64,000 nt of DNA from Nocardioides humilatus (lineage in GTDB: Bacteria; Actinomycetota; Actinomycetes; Propionibacteriales; Nocardioidaceae). The notes beneath the pieces were generated by a model. The model was not told where the DNA came from. It ran no database searches and saw nothing but the letters and a program-made list of their open reading frames with translations. The stretch spans positions 806,001 through 870,000 of the forward strand of contig NZ_VUJV01000001.1 of NCBI RefSeq assembly GCF_008373755.1, written 5' to 3'. Position 1 is the first letter of the stretch. Every line of letters begins with the position of its first letter. Below, piece after piece: positions 1-8,279 of this stretch. The translations under genes were made by a program, and so were the position numbers.

Positions 1-41
1 GTTGCGCACGGCGTCTGCTCGCACCGAATTCCACCTCTCCC

Positions 42-96
42 TTGCTAAACGGAGACACCCTCCGTATCGTTGAGGACTAACCGGAGTCATCCTCCG
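42..96 (+). promoter_or_regulatory. Putative promoter with twin palindromic operators before the MFS gene
   Basis: Two copies of CGGAG-N5-CTCCG lie at 50-64 and 82-96, centres 32 bp apart (about three helical turns) and on matching flanks (CTAA before, AT after). The first sits between a possible -35 TTGCTA (42-47) and -10 TATCGT (65-70) with 17 bp spacing; the second falls just downstream of the expected start point. This is the geometry of a TetR-type repressor blocking an efflux gene. The regulator itself is not in the window and may lie to the left. Confidence 0.6.
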
Positions 97-143
97 CATA
101 AAGAGTACCTCGGCCCACCCGGCCAGAACAGGACACCACCACC

Positions 144-1574
144 TTGTCTTCCATCACGCTCCCCCGTGCTGAGGCCCGGACCGCCCGACCGGCGGTCAGG
201 ACCTCGGCGACGGGCATCTACATCGTTCTGCTCGCCCAGCTCATGCTGGTGCTCGACTCCGCCGTGATGAACGTCGGACTCCCCCACATCGCGACCGACC
301 TGAGCTTCGGCCCGGCATCGCTCTCGTGGGTCCTCAACGGCTACGCGCTGACCTTCGGCGGCCTGCTCCTCCTCGGCGGCCGGCTCGGCGACGTCCTCGG
401 TCGCCTGACCGTCTTCTGGATCGGGCTCGCGATCTTCACCGTCTTCTCGCTCCTCGGCGGCCTCGCCACGGAGCCGTGGATGCTGATCACCGCCCGCGCC
501 CTCCAGGGCGTCGGAGCGGCGATCGCTGCCCCCTCGGTCCTGGCCCTCATCACCACCAGTGCCCCCGACGAGGCGGCACGCAACCGGGCACTCGCCCTCT
601 TCACCGCGGTCTCCTCCGGAGGCGCCGCGCTCGGCATGCTGCTGGGCGGTGTGCTCACCGACCTGCTGTCGTGGCGCTGGACCCTCTTCATCAACGTCCC
701 CATCGGCCTCGCCGTCCTGCTGACGGTCCGGCAGTACGTCGCCGACACCCCGCGCCGCCCCGGCCGGTTCGACTTCGTCGGCGCCGCGAGTGCGACCGGT
801 GCAGCGGTGGCGCTCGTGTGGACGCTCATCAAGGCACCCGAGCACGGTTGGGCCTCTGCGCCGACGATCGTCGGGTTCGCCCTGGCCGCCGTCCTGCTCG
901 TCACGCTGTTCATCGCCGAAGCCCGCCACAGCCACCCGTTGCTCCGGCTCGGCCTGCTCCGCAGCCGCACCAGGATCGCGACGCTCGTCACGATGGCCGG
1001 CCTCTACGGCGGCATGCTGGCCACGTTCTTCTTGATGGTGCAGTACTTCGAGGACTACCTCGGCTACGGCCCGCTGCAGACCGGCTTCGCCTTCCTTCCC
1101 ATCCCGCTGAGCGTCTTCACGATGTCGCGGATCACCCCGCGGCTCGTCGCGCGCTTCCAGCAGGCGCCGATCATCCTCGTCGGCAGCGCAGGCGTCCTCG
1201 CCAGCTTCTTGTGGCTCACCCGGATCGACGCGGACACCACCTACTGGCCGGGTGTGTTCCCCGCGCTCCTGGTGATGGGCCTGAGCATGGGCGGCAGCTT
1301 CATGCCGATCACGTCGCTCGCGCTCAAGGGCGTCGAACCCGAGCACGCCGGCGCCGCCTCAGGGCTCCTGCAGACCATGCAGCAGCTGGGCGGGGCGGTC
1401 GGGCTCGCCGTGATCGCGTCGGTCTACGCGTCGCACGCTGAGCCCGGCGACTTCCTCGCCGGCGCACACGCAGGACTCACCGCAGCGGTCGTCATCGCGA
1501 CGATCGCTCTGGCGAGCAGCCTGTCGCTGATCGTGCGCAGGAAGGACTACTCGCCGACCGCTCTCGGCTTGTGA
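144..1574 (+). CDS. MFS drug-efflux transporter, DHA2 (EmrB/QacA-like) family
   Basis: 476 residues, close to the usual length for 14-helix DHA2 proton-coupled drug exporters. The first helix follows a short basic N-terminus (GIYIVLLAQLMLVLDSAVMN); the family's D-x-x-x-x-N pattern in helix 1 and the GGRLGDVLGR loop between helices 2 and 3 are visible. Near the C-terminus GAASGLLQTMQQLGGAVGLA matches motif C-like antiporter segments. The start is TTG with no strong Shine-Dalgarno; a downstream ATG at 243 would cut into helix 1. It is controlled by the twin palindromes just upstream, and its 3' end overlaps phoU (opposite strand) by 28 bp. Substrate unknown; probably antibiotics or a small metabolite. 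Confidence 0.9.
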   Translation: MSSITLPRAEARTARPAVRTSATGIYIVLLAQLMLVLDSAVMNVGLPHIATDLSFGPASLSWVLNGYALTFGGLLLLGGRLGDVLGRLTVFWIGLAIFTVFSLLGGLATEPWMLITARALQGVGAAIAAPSVLALITTSAPDEAARNRALALFTAVSSGGAALGMLLGGVLTDLLSWRWTLFINVPIGLAVLLTVRQYVADTPRRPGRFDFVGAASATGAAVALVWTLIKAPEHGWASAPTIVGFALAAVLLVTLFIAEARHSHPLLRLGLLRSRTRIATLVTMAGLYGGMLATFFLMVQYFEDYLGYGPLQTGFAFLPIPLSVFTMSRITPRLVARFQQAPIILVGSAGVLASFLWLTRIDADTTYWPGVFPALLVMGLSMGGSFMPITSLALKGVEPEHAGAASGLLQTMQQLGGAVGLAVIASVYASHAEPGDFLAGAHAGLTAAVVIATIALASSLSLIVRRKDYSPTALGL

Positions 1575-2203
1575 CCGGTGACGACGAAGACGATCCGGTT
1601 GGCGATCGACACCGCGTGGTCGGCGATCCGCTCGTAGTAACGGCCGAGGAGGGCCACGTCGACGGCGGCCTCGACCCCGTGGGTCCAGTCGTCGGAGAGG
1701 AGCTCGGCGAAGCTCTGGCGGCGCAGGCCGTCCATCTCCTCGTCGTCCTTGCCGAGCGCGATCGCGGCCTCGACGTCGCGACCGACGATCACCGACGAGA
1801 CCCGGCTGACCATGTCCTCGGCCACCGCGGCCATCTGGGCGATGGTCGGGCGGATCTCGTCGGGCACCGCGACGTCGGGCACCCGCAGTCGGGCGACCTT
1901 CGCGACGTGGACCGACAGGTCGCCCATCCGCTCGAGCTCGCTCACCATCCGGAGGGCGGCCACGACGGTCCGCAGGTCGCCGGCGACCGGCTGCTGGAGC
2001 AGCAGCAGGTTGAAGGCGGTCTCCTCGACCCGCTCGCGCGCATTGTCGATCTCGATGTCCTCGCTGATCACCCGCTCCGCGATCGCCGCGTTACCGGTCA
2101 TGAGGGCCTCGGTGGCCAGGGAAACAGAGATCTCGACCCGGCGGCAGATGCCGGCGAGGTCGTCGAAGATGGAGTCGAGCTCTTCGATGTAGGCATCGCG
2201 CAT
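1547..2203 (-). CDS. phoU: Phosphate signalling protein PhoU
   Basis: 218 residues, normal for PhoU, an all-helical two-repeat cytoplasmic protein that links the Pst phosphate transporter to the sensor kinase and keeps the Pho response off when phosphate is ample. The repeated metal-binding E/D-x-x-x-D pattern is visible in both halves (SELERMGDLSVHVA and GRYYERIADHAVSIANRI). It is divergent from senX3 with 122 bp between them, which contains a PHO box oriented towards phoU. The same divergent phoU/senX3-regX3 layout is known from other actinobacteria. Confidence 0.95.
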   Translation of the reverse strand: MRDAYIEELDSIFDDLAGICRRVEISVSLATEALMTGNAAIAERVISEDIEIDNARERVEETAFNLLLLQQPVAGDLRTVVAALRMVSELERMGDLSVHVAKVARLRVPDVAVPDEIRPTIAQMAAVAEDMVSRVSSVIVGRDVEAAIALGKDDEEMDGLRRQSFAELLSDDWTHGVEAAVDVALLGRYYERIADHAVSIANRIVFVVTGHKPRAVGE

Positions 2204-2245
2204 GAGCCCAAACTAGGACGGCGAGTTGTCCAACTGGTGGGTCCC

Positions 2246-2263
2246 GGTGAACGAGGGATGAAC
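2246..2263 (-). promoter_or_regulatory. PHO box (RegX3/PhoP binding site)
   Basis: Read on the minus strand, two 7-bp half-sites GTTCATC and GTTCACC are separated by 4 bp, giving the 11-bp period of actinobacterial PHO boxes (GTTCACC direct repeats). It lies 43 bp upstream of the phoU start and 63 bp upstream of senX3, so RegX3 could autoregulate both directions. Confidence 0.8.
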
Positions 2264-2325
2264 ACTCAGAAGCCCGGCCTCGGCGATTCGCGAGGCGGAC
2301 GCGCCGTCGCCGTACCATCGTTGAC

Positions 2326-3507
2326 GTGGACCCGACGACGCAGGCGCTCCTCGCCGGACTGCTCGGCTCGCTCGTGGCCGGCGGCGCCGTCCTCGCGTGG
2401 CACCTCTCCGACCGGCAGCAGCACGGGCTCCCACCCGCTGAGGAGCCACTCGTGCCTCCGGGTGTGGCCACGGTGCTCTCGGTCCTGCGCAGCAGTGCGG
2501 TCGTCGTCGACGACCGCGACGTCGTAGTGAAAGCCTCCGCACCCGCGTTCGCGATGGGCTTCGTCCGCGGCACCAGCCTGGTCTCCGAGGAGCTCAGCAA
2601 CCTGGTCAGCGAGGTACGCCGCGACGGTCAGATCCGCGAGGCGGAGCTGATCGTGGCTCGCACCAGCGGCCCGCCGCGCAACGTCAGCGCCCGCGTGGCC
2701 CCGCTCGGCTCGCGCCTGGTCCTCGCCCTGGTGGAGGACCGCACGCGCGAGCGCCGGATCGAGGCCGTGCGCCGCGACTTCGTGGCCAACGTGAGCCACG
2801 AACTGAAGACCCCGGTGGGAGCCATCAAGCTCCTGGCAGAGGCGGTCCAGGACGCGGCCGACGACCCCGAGGCCGTGCACCGCTTCTCCAACCGGATGCT
2901 CACCGAGAGCGACCGCCTGACCCACCTCGTCCAGCAGGTCATCGAGCTGTCCCGCCTGCAGGGCGACGAACCCCTCGAGTCGCCGGAGCGGGTGCGCCTC
3001 GACGCGGTGATGGCCGTGGCCGTCGACACGAGCGCGATGGACGCCGGCGCCAAGGACATCCGGGTGGTCGTGGAGGGCCAACCGGGCATCACCGTCCTCG
3101 GCAACGAGGAACAGGTCACCGCCGCGGTCGCCAACCTGGTCGCCAACGCCGTTCACTACTCCGACCCCGGTTCGAAGGTCCTGGTCTCGGCCAAGGTCAT
3201 CGAGGGGTTCGTCGAGATCTCGGTGGTCGACCAGGGCATCGGCATCCCCAAGCACGAGATCGACCGGATCTTCGAGCGGTTCTACCGCGTCGACCCGGCC
3301 CGGCACCGCTCCACCGGCGGCACCGGCCTCGGGCTGTCGATCGTGAAGCACGTCGCTGCCACCCATGGTGGCGACGTCCGCGTGTGGTCGGAGGAGGGCC
3401 AGGGGTCGACGTTCACCCTCACTCTCCCCCACCATGCGACTGACGACGAGGAGCCACCCGCGCTCCCGCTCACAGGAGAAGAAGAACTAGTGGAGACTCA
3501 ATCGTGA
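2326..3507 (+). CDS. senX3: Phosphate-sensing histidine kinase SenX3 (PhoR-like)
   Basis: 393 residues. One N-terminal membrane helix (about 8-26) is followed by a PAS-like sensor region (about 50-140), then the dimerisation/phosphoacceptor helix with NVSHELKTP (phosphorylated His about 158) and a HATPase domain with N box (NLVANAVHYS), G1 DQGIGIP and G2 GGTGLGLSIV. The single-helix, PAS-containing layout is typical of SenX3 rather than two-helix PhoR. The GTG start is only 7 nt after a possible -10 TACCAT, so the transcript may be leaderless. It overlaps regX3 by a GTGA junction, indicating translational coupling. Confidence 0.93.
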   Translation: MDPTTQALLAGLLGSLVAGGAVLAWHLSDRQQHGLPPAEEPLVPPGVATVLSVLRSSAVVVDDRDVVVKASAPAFAMGFVRGTSLVSEELSNLVSEVRRDGQIREAELIVARTSGPPRNVSARVAPLGSRLVLALVEDRTRERRIEAVRRDFVANVSHELKTPVGAIKLLAEAVQDAADDPEAVHRFSNRMLTESDRLTHLVQQVIELSRLQGDEPLESPERVRLDAVMAVAVDTSAMDAGAKDIRVVVEGQPGITVLGNEEQVTAAVANLVANAVHYSDPGSKVLVSAKVIEGFVEISVVDQGIGIPKHEIDRIFERFYRVDPARHRSTGGTGLGLSIVKHVAATHGGDVRVWSEEGQGSTFTLTLPHHATDDEEPPALPLTGEEELVETQS

Positions 3508-4181
3508 CCCGTGTGCTCGTCGTCGAGGACGAGGAGAGCTACAGCGACGCCCTTGCCTACATGCTCCGCAAAGAGGGCTTCGAGGTGGCGATCGCTGCCG
3601 ACGGCAACGCCGCGCTCACCGAGTTCGACCGCAACGGCGCCGACATCGTGCTGCTCGACCTCATGCTGCCCGGCATCCCCGGCACCGAGGTCTGCCGCAC
3701 CATCCGCCAGACGTCCAACGTGCCCGTGATCATGGTCAGCGCCAAGGACGACGAGGTCGACAAGGTCGTCGGCCTCGAGCTCGGCGCCGACGACTACGTC
3801 ACCAAGCCCTACTCGCCGCGCGAGCTCGTCGCCCGGATCCGCGCCGTGCTGCGTCGCGGCCTCGAGACCGACCTGCTGCCCGACACCCTCGAGGCCGGTC
3901 CGGTCCGGATGGACGTCGAGCGCCACGTCGTGACCGTCGACGGCACCGAGCAGCGGCTGCCGCTCAAGGAGTTCGAGCTCCTCGAGATGTTCCTGCGCAA
4001 TCCTGGCCGGGTGCTCACGCGCGGCCAGCTGATCGACCGCGTCTGGGGCTCCGACTACGTCGGCGACACTAAGACCCTCGACGTCCACGTGAAGCGGCTG
4101 CGCGCCAAGCTCGAGCCCGAGCCGAGCGAGCCCAAGTACCTCGTGACTGTTCGCGGCCTGGGCTACAAGCTCGACATCTGA
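3504..4181 (+). CDS. regX3: Response regulator RegX3 (PhoP-like, OmpR family)
   Basis: 225 residues. The receiver domain has the acidic pair VVEDEES, phosphoacceptor Asp about 52 (VLLDLMLPG), the Ser/Thr switch (MVSAKDD) and Lys in YVTKPYSPRELVARI. The C-terminal winged helix (about 130-225) carries LPLKEFELLEMFLRNPG and the recognition-helix segment TKTLDVHVKRLRAKLE. As partner of the adjacent SenX3 it activates phosphate-starvation genes by binding PHO boxes. GTG start with GGAG 7 nt upstream, overlapping senX3 by 4 nt. Confidence 0.95.
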   Translation: MTRVLVVEDEESYSDALAYMLRKEGFEVAIAADGNAALTEFDRNGADIVLLDLMLPGIPGTEVCRTIRQTSNVPVIMVSAKDDEVDKVVGLELGADDYVTKPYSPRELVARIRAVLRRGLETDLLPDTLEAGPVRMDVERHVVTVDGTEQRLPLKEFELLEMFLRNPGRVLTRGQLIDRVWGSDYVGDTKTLDVHVKRLRAKLEPEPSEPKYLVTVRGLGYKLDI

Positions 4182-4249
4182 CTTCATCTCGCGCTGACCT
4201 GTCCGAAAACCGCGCGACGCGTGTCGGTGGCGACCCGTAGCGTCGTCAC

Positions 4250-5218
4250 GTGACGAACCGCCCCGGCCTGCCCCTGCTCGCGGTCGCGACCACGCTGGTT
4301 CTCTGGGCGTCGGCGTTCGTCGCGATCCGGCACCTCGGACACGACTTCTCCGCGGGGCCGCTGACGCTCGCGCGCCAGGGCACGGGAGCCGTGGCCCTGG
4401 GCTTCTTCGCCTTGCGCTCGGGGCTGCCGCGGCCGACGGGGCGTCAGTGGATCTCGCTGATCGTGATCGGCGTGCTGTGGTTCTCGATCTACCACCTCGC
4501 GCTCAACCAAGGTGAGCTCTGGGTCGACGCCGGCACCGCCGCGATGCTGCTCCAGGTGTCACCGGTCCTGGTCGCCGGACTCGCGGCGATGTTCCTCGGC
4601 GAGCGGTTCACCGCACCGCTGGTCGTCGGCCTGCTGGTGGCGTTCGCCGGCGTTGCCCTCATCGGCCTGTCGGGCTCCGGGGACTCCGGGGACTCCGGAG
4701 TCGACCCCGACAAGGTGCTGCTCGGCGCGCTGCTCTGCCTGGTCTCGGCCATCACCTACTCGGTGAGCCTGATCCTGCAGAAGCCACTCGTCGCCGAGCT
4801 CTCCGCCGTCCACGTGACCTGGCTCGCGTGCGTCATCGGTGCGGCCACCTGCCTGCCGTTCGCGCCGGCGCTCGTGTCCGAGGCGACCGACGCTCCCACG
4901 TCCTCGCTGGCCTGGGTGGTCTACCTCGGCGTGTTCCCCACGGCGATCGCCTTCACGACCTATGCCTACGCCCTGCGGCACATGACTGCCTCCTCGCTCG
5001 GCGTCACGACCTACCTGGTGCCGCCGCTCACAATCGTGATGGCACTGGTCTTCCTCGGAGAGGCGCCACCCCCGATCGCCTACGTCGGTGGGGTGCTGGC
5101 GCTGGTCGGAGTCGCCATCACGCGGCGCAGCAAGGCGGCAGCCGCGATACCCGCCGAAGAGGGTTCCGAGGACGATCTGGCGCCCCCTGCTGCCGTCGGT
5201 CCCGGCACCCCTCCTTGA
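4250..5218 (+). CDS. EamA/DMT-superfamily transporter
   Basis: 322 residues with about ten hydrophobic helices arranged as two EamA repeats (about 5-135 and 155-290), the usual RhaT/YdcZ-like drug/metabolite exporter architecture. The first repeat ends with the typical GLLVAFAGVALIGLSG and the second with GGVLALVGVAITRR, followed by a soluble tail rich in Ala, Glu and Pro. Between the repeats lies a short imperfect run GDSGDSG encoded by a tandem GGGGACTCC-like repeat. GTG start 6 nt after TAGCGT, so probably leaderless. Substrate cannot be told from sequence. Confidence 0.88.
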   Translation: MTNRPGLPLLAVATTLVLWASAFVAIRHLGHDFSAGPLTLARQGTGAVALGFFALRSGLPRPTGRQWISLIVIGVLWFSIYHLALNQGELWVDAGTAAMLLQVSPVLVAGLAAMFLGERFTAPLVVGLLVAFAGVALIGLSGSGDSGDSGVDPDKVLLGALLCLVSAITYSVSLILQKPLVAELSAVHVTWLACVIGAATCLPFAPALVSEATDAPTSSLAWVVYLGVFPTAIAFTTYAYALRHMTASSLGVTTYLVPPLTIVMALVFLGEAPPPIAYVGGVLALVGVAITRRSKAAAAIPAEEGSEDDLAPPAAVGPGTPP

Positions 5219-5266
5219 TTCATCCTCCTGGCTGATTTCTTTCATCCCGGTGGCGAATGTGCCGCC

Positions 5267-5345
5267 GTCGTCGAGGGCCGAACCTTGTAGTCGGGGTTCC
5301 CACCCCGAACAACACCTCGGCAGCGATCGCCCCCCAGCCGATCGC
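5267..5345 (+). promoter_or_regulatory. Structured 5' leader of the first peptidase gene
   Basis: Two perfect hairpins precede the gene: a 7-bp stem at 5291-5308 (TCGGGGT, loop TCCC) and a 7-bp stem at 5323-5345 (GCGATCG/CGATCGC). A CGAGG near 5271 can also pair with CCTCG just after the first hairpin, enclosing it. This could be a terminator for the EamA gene plus an RNA leader; I do not recognise a known riboswitch class. Confidence 0.35.
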
Positions 5346-5373
5346 CTCTCACGACCCTGAAGGGGGTTTACCG

Positions 5374-6450
5374 ATGCATGCCCAGAAGTCCCACACCTTC
5401 CGTCGGCGGCTGATCCCGCTGGCTACCGTCGCCCTGACGCTCGGCGCGATGGTCGGCGGCGCCCAGCTCGCCACCAACAACGGCGCCTCGGCCAAGCCGA
5501 CCGCGTCCTCGGCCGCGCTCCCGGCAGCCGCCGCTCCAACCGGTAGCACCGTCGCCGTCAACAAGAACGCCGATGCGACCACCGCCTACTGGACCAAGGC
5601 GAAGACGAAGGCGGCCGAGGAACTGATCCCGACCCGTACCGACGCTCAGGGTTCCTCCTACGGGACGGCGGCGCTCGACTTCACCCGGTCGCGCATCACC
5701 CCGCAGAGCGCCAACATCAGCGCGCCCTACCGGACCACCGGCAAGATCTTCTTCACCCAGCCGGGCGTCGGCGACTTCCAGTGCTCCGGCGCCGTGGTCG
5801 GCGCTCGCGTCGTCATCACCGCAGCCCACTGCATCAACAGCGGCCACGGCTTCTACACCAACTGGGTCTTCATCCCGGCCTACGACGGCTCCAAGCCCAC
5901 CCTCGCCACCCAGCGCCCGCTGGGCACCTGGACCTGGGCCAGCGCCGAGATCCCGACCAACTGGCTGACCACCAACGGCTCGCTGCCCAACGCCACGGAC
6001 TTCGGTGCGATCGTGTTCGGCGACCAGTCCTTCAGCGGCGGCCCGCTGCTGAAGCTCTACCAGAAGGCCGGCAAGTACCCCGTCGCCACGGGTCACCTCT
6101 TCGACACCCACGTGACGATGCTCGGCTACCCCTGCAACTTCGACTCCTGCAACATCATGCAGCGCGTCGACTCCAGCGACCACCGGGTCCCGCCGGGCTA
6201 CACGGGCGGCAACGCCTACGAGTACGGCTCGGACATGACCGGCGGCTCGTCGGGCGGCCCCTGGCTGGAGAACTTCGGCACCGGCGCCGCTCCCCAGGGC
6301 AGCTGGACCACCCGCAACGCGGTGGTCGGCGTGACGTCCTACATCTACACCGACGGTGGCGCTTCCCTCATCGAGGGCGCGTCCCAGCTCGACTCGCGCT
6401 GGACGACCGTCTACAACAACCGGTGCGCGGCGGCGGCAGGCAACTGCTGA
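5374..6450 (+). CDS. Secreted trypsin-like serine peptidase (S1 family), first of a tandem pair
   Basis: 358 residues from an ATG preceded by AGGGGG 7 nt upstream; a longer in-frame start at 5257 would put 39 arginine/proline-rich residues before a good signal peptide and is unlikely. Basic n-region (KSHTFRRRL), hydrophobic core (LIPLATVALTLGAMVGG) and cleavage near GASA suggest export. The catalytic triad is visible: His152 in VVITAAHC, Asp209 in TDFGAIVF, Ser293 in GGSSGGPW. Cysteines FQC/AAHC, YPCNFDSC and the terminal CAAAAGNC could form disulfides. Resembles V8/trypsin-like secreted peptidases of actinobacteria. Closely similar along its length to the next gene. Confidence 0.9.
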   Translation: MHAQKSHTFRRRLIPLATVALTLGAMVGGAQLATNNGASAKPTASSAALPAAAAPTGSTVAVNKNADATTAYWTKAKTKAAEELIPTRTDAQGSSYGTAALDFTRSRITPQSANISAPYRTTGKIFFTQPGVGDFQCSGAVVGARVVITAAHCINSGHGFYTNWVFIPAYDGSKPTLATQRPLGTWTWASAEIPTNWLTTNGSLPNATDFGAIVFGDQSFSGGPLLKLYQKAGKYPVATGHLFDTHVTMLGYPCNFDSCNIMQRVDSSDHRVPPGYTGGNAYEYGSDMTGGSSGGPWLENFGTGAAPQGSWTTRNAVVGVTSYIYTDGGASLIEGASQLDSRWTTVYNNRCAAAAGNC

Positions 6451-6470
6451 CCTGAGCGCAACCATTCGGC

Positions 6471-6498
6471 GGGGTCGTGGCCACCTGGCCACGGCCCC
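6471..6498 (+). terminator. Hairpin terminator after the first peptidase
   Basis: A 12-bp stem (one G-U pair) with loop ACCT, arms 6471-6482 and 6487-6498, lies 20 nt after the stop codon. No T-run follows, as is common in actinobacteria. Confidence 0.7.
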
Positions 6499-6655
6499 GT
6501 CGCGCGTGATTCCCGCGATTTCATCCCAATGACGGATGGCCCGCAGGCCCCGCCGGAGAGACGATCGAAAAGACCGGGCACCCTCCCAGCCACGCACTCG
6601 CTTCAGGTGCGTCCATCCAGCCGGCGATCCCGCCGGGATCCAGGGGGACAACAGC

Positions 6656-7735
6656 ATGTCTGACCAGCAACCGAGCAGTCTCCGCCAGAAGCTCCTACCT
6701 CTCGCAGCCGCCGTGCTCACGCTCGGCGCGATCGTCGGCTTCTCCCAGCTCAGCGCCAACGTGACCAGTGGCGCCGGGGCGAAACCGACCCACCGGCAAT
6801 CCGTCCCGCTCGCTGGCCCGACGGGCCCCACGGTCGTCACCAACAGCAACCCCGACGCAACCAAGGCCTACTGGACCACGGCGAAGTTGCAGCGCGCCAA
6901 GGAGATCTCGTTGGTTCGCACCGACGCGGTCGACATGTCGTACGGCGCCGCCAACCTCGACTTCACCCGGTCCCGGATCACGCCCCAGACCGCCAACGTC
7001 GCCGCCCCGTACCGCTCGGTCGGCAAGATCTTCTTCACCCAGCCCGGCGTCGGTGACTTCCAGTGCTCCGGCAGCATCATCGCCAAGCGGATCGTGATCA
7101 CCGCGGCCCACTGCGTCAACAGCGGCCACGGCTTCTTCACCAACTGGGTCTTCATCCCCGGCTACGACGGCTCCAAGCCGACGTTGGCCACGCAGCGGCC
7201 GTTGGGCACGTGGGCCTGGTCGAGCGCCCAGGTCCCGTCCAACTGGCTCACCACCGACGGCGCCCTGCCCAACGACACGGACTTCGCGGCGATGGTCTTC
7301 GCCGATCAGGACTTCGGCAGCGGGCCGCTCCAGCTCTTCAAGAAGGCCGGCAAGTTCGTGGCCGTCACCAACCACCTGGCCGACACCGCTGTGACGATGC
7401 TCGGCTACCCGTGCAACTTCGACTCCTGCAACATCATGCAGCGCGTCGACACGAGCGACCACCGGATCCCCCCGGGCAGCTCCGGGTCCAACGCCTACGA
7501 GTACGGCTCGGACATGACCGGCGGATCGAGCGGCGGCCCCTGGGTGGAGAACTTCGGCAATCCCCTCAGCGCAGCCCCGAGCGGCGGCTACGCCACCCGG
7601 AACGCGGTCGTGGCCGTGACGTCCTACGGCTACCTCGATGGCGGTTCGGCACTGGTCCTCGGCGCCTCGAACCTCGACTCGAGGTGGCAGGACATCTTCA
7701 GCGCCCGGTGCGCGGTGGCCGTCGGCAACTGCTGA
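6656..7735 (+). CDS. Secreted trypsin-like serine peptidase (S1 family), second of a tandem pair
   Basis: 359 residues from an ATG with AGGGGG 8 nt upstream. Signal peptide (SLRQKLLPLAAAVLTLGAIVG) then a propeptide-like region to about residue 115 and the peptidase domain. The triad is intact: His152 in VITAAHC, Asp209 in TDFAAMVF, Ser292 in GSSGGPW. The blocks KIFFTQPGVGDFQCSG and YPCNFDSCNIMQRVD are identical to the upstream gene, so this is a recent tandem duplicate; the signal peptides and the segment before residue 60 have diverged most. It has its own leader hairpin (6621-6640) and a strong terminator, so the copies are probably separate transcripts. Confidence 0.9.
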   Translation: MSDQQPSSLRQKLLPLAAAVLTLGAIVGFSQLSANVTSGAGAKPTHRQSVPLAGPTGPTVVTNSNPDATKAYWTTAKLQRAKEISLVRTDAVDMSYGAANLDFTRSRITPQTANVAAPYRSVGKIFFTQPGVGDFQCSGSIIAKRIVITAAHCVNSGHGFFTNWVFIPGYDGSKPTLATQRPLGTWAWSSAQVPSNWLTTDGALPNDTDFAAMVFADQDFGSGPLQLFKKAGKFVAVTNHLADTAVTMLGYPCNFDSCNIMQRVDTSDHRIPPGSSGSNAYEYGSDMTGGSSGGPWVENFGNPLSAAPSGGYATRNAVVAVTSYGYLDGGSALVLGASNLDSRWQDIFSARCAVAVGNC

Positions 7736-7743
7736 ACGAGCGC

Positions 7744-7781
7744 GCTGGAGGCTCCCGGCCTAGCGGTCGGGGGCCTCCAGC
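7744..7781. terminator. Strong bidirectional terminator between peptidase 2 and YbjN
   Basis: A continuous 17-bp stem with two G-U pairs and loop TAGC (arms 7744-7760 and 7765-7781). The YbjN stop codon lies inside the hairpin at 7760-7762, so it can serve both converging genes. Confidence 0.8.
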
Positions 7782-8275
7782 CACCCGCGGAACGCCTCGA
7801 GGTTGCGGGTCGACTCGCCCCGCGAGACCCGCCACTCCCACTCCTTGCGGATCGAGGACTCGAAGCCGAGCTCGAGGATCGAGTTGAACGACTCGTCAGC
7901 GTAGGTCAGGACCGAACCGAGCAACCGGTCCAGGTCGTCGGGGGTGACCGACGAAAGCGCCAGGCGGGCGTCGAGGTAGATGTCGCCGAGCTGGTCGAGG
8001 GCGAACGCGACGGCGTACATCCGCATGTTGCGCTCGAGCAGCCACTTGTAGACCCGTTCGTGCTGCTCGTCGGGCCGCCGACACACGAACGCGTGGACGC
8101 CGAGGGCGTGCGGGCCGATGTCGAGCCGGACCGGCGTCTGCTGCTTGCGCTCCCCGGGGAGCGCGAAGGTGAAGACGCCTTCCTCGGGCTCCTCGTAGTC
8201 GATCTCGTTGTCGCCGAGATGCTGACGTACGACGGCAGCGGGATCAGTCACAGCAGGGGGCACGGCGTCGGGCAC
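7760..8275 (-). CDS. YbjN domain-containing protein
   Basis: 171 residues. After a short Pro-rich N-terminus the sequence follows the YbjN/type III secretion chaperone-like fold, with the typical core HERVYKWLLERNMRMYAVAFALD and a C-terminal amphipathic helix (ADESFNSILELGFESSIRKEW). The chosen GTG is 4 nt after the mshA stop; two in-frame GTGs at 8263 and 8251 are alternatives. A YbjN gene directly after mshA is conserved in actinobacteria (the Mycobacterium tuberculosis order mshA, ybjN, then senX3-regX3). Molecular role is not established; likely a small cytosolic adaptor or chaperone. Confidence 0.82.
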   Translation of the reverse strand: MPDAVPPAVTDPAAVVRQHLGDNEIDYEEPEEGVFTFALPGERKQQTPVRLDIGPHALGVHAFVCRRPDEQHERVYKWLLERNMRMYAVAFALDQLGDIYLDARLALSSVTPDDLDRLLGSVLTYADESFNSILELGFESSIRKEWEWRVSRGESTRNLEAFRGWLEAPDR

Positions 8276-8279
8276 GGGC

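Noticed and set aside
87-1346. 419-codon open frame antisense to the MFS gene
   Set aside because: Arg/Glu/Asp-rich low-complexity translation typical of GC-rich antisense frames; the sense frame is a clear transporter.
1571-2527. 318-codon frame opposite phoU
   Set aside because: Shadow of phoU and senX3 with no recognisable domain.
5267-5345. c-di-AMP (ydaO-type) riboswitch before the secreted peptidase
   Set aside because: Hairpins and gene type are suggestive, but I could not find the conserved pseudosymmetric core.
5257-5373. N-terminal extension of the first peptidase
   Set aside because: Would place Arg-rich residues before a good signal peptide; the ATG at 5374 has a proper ribosome site.
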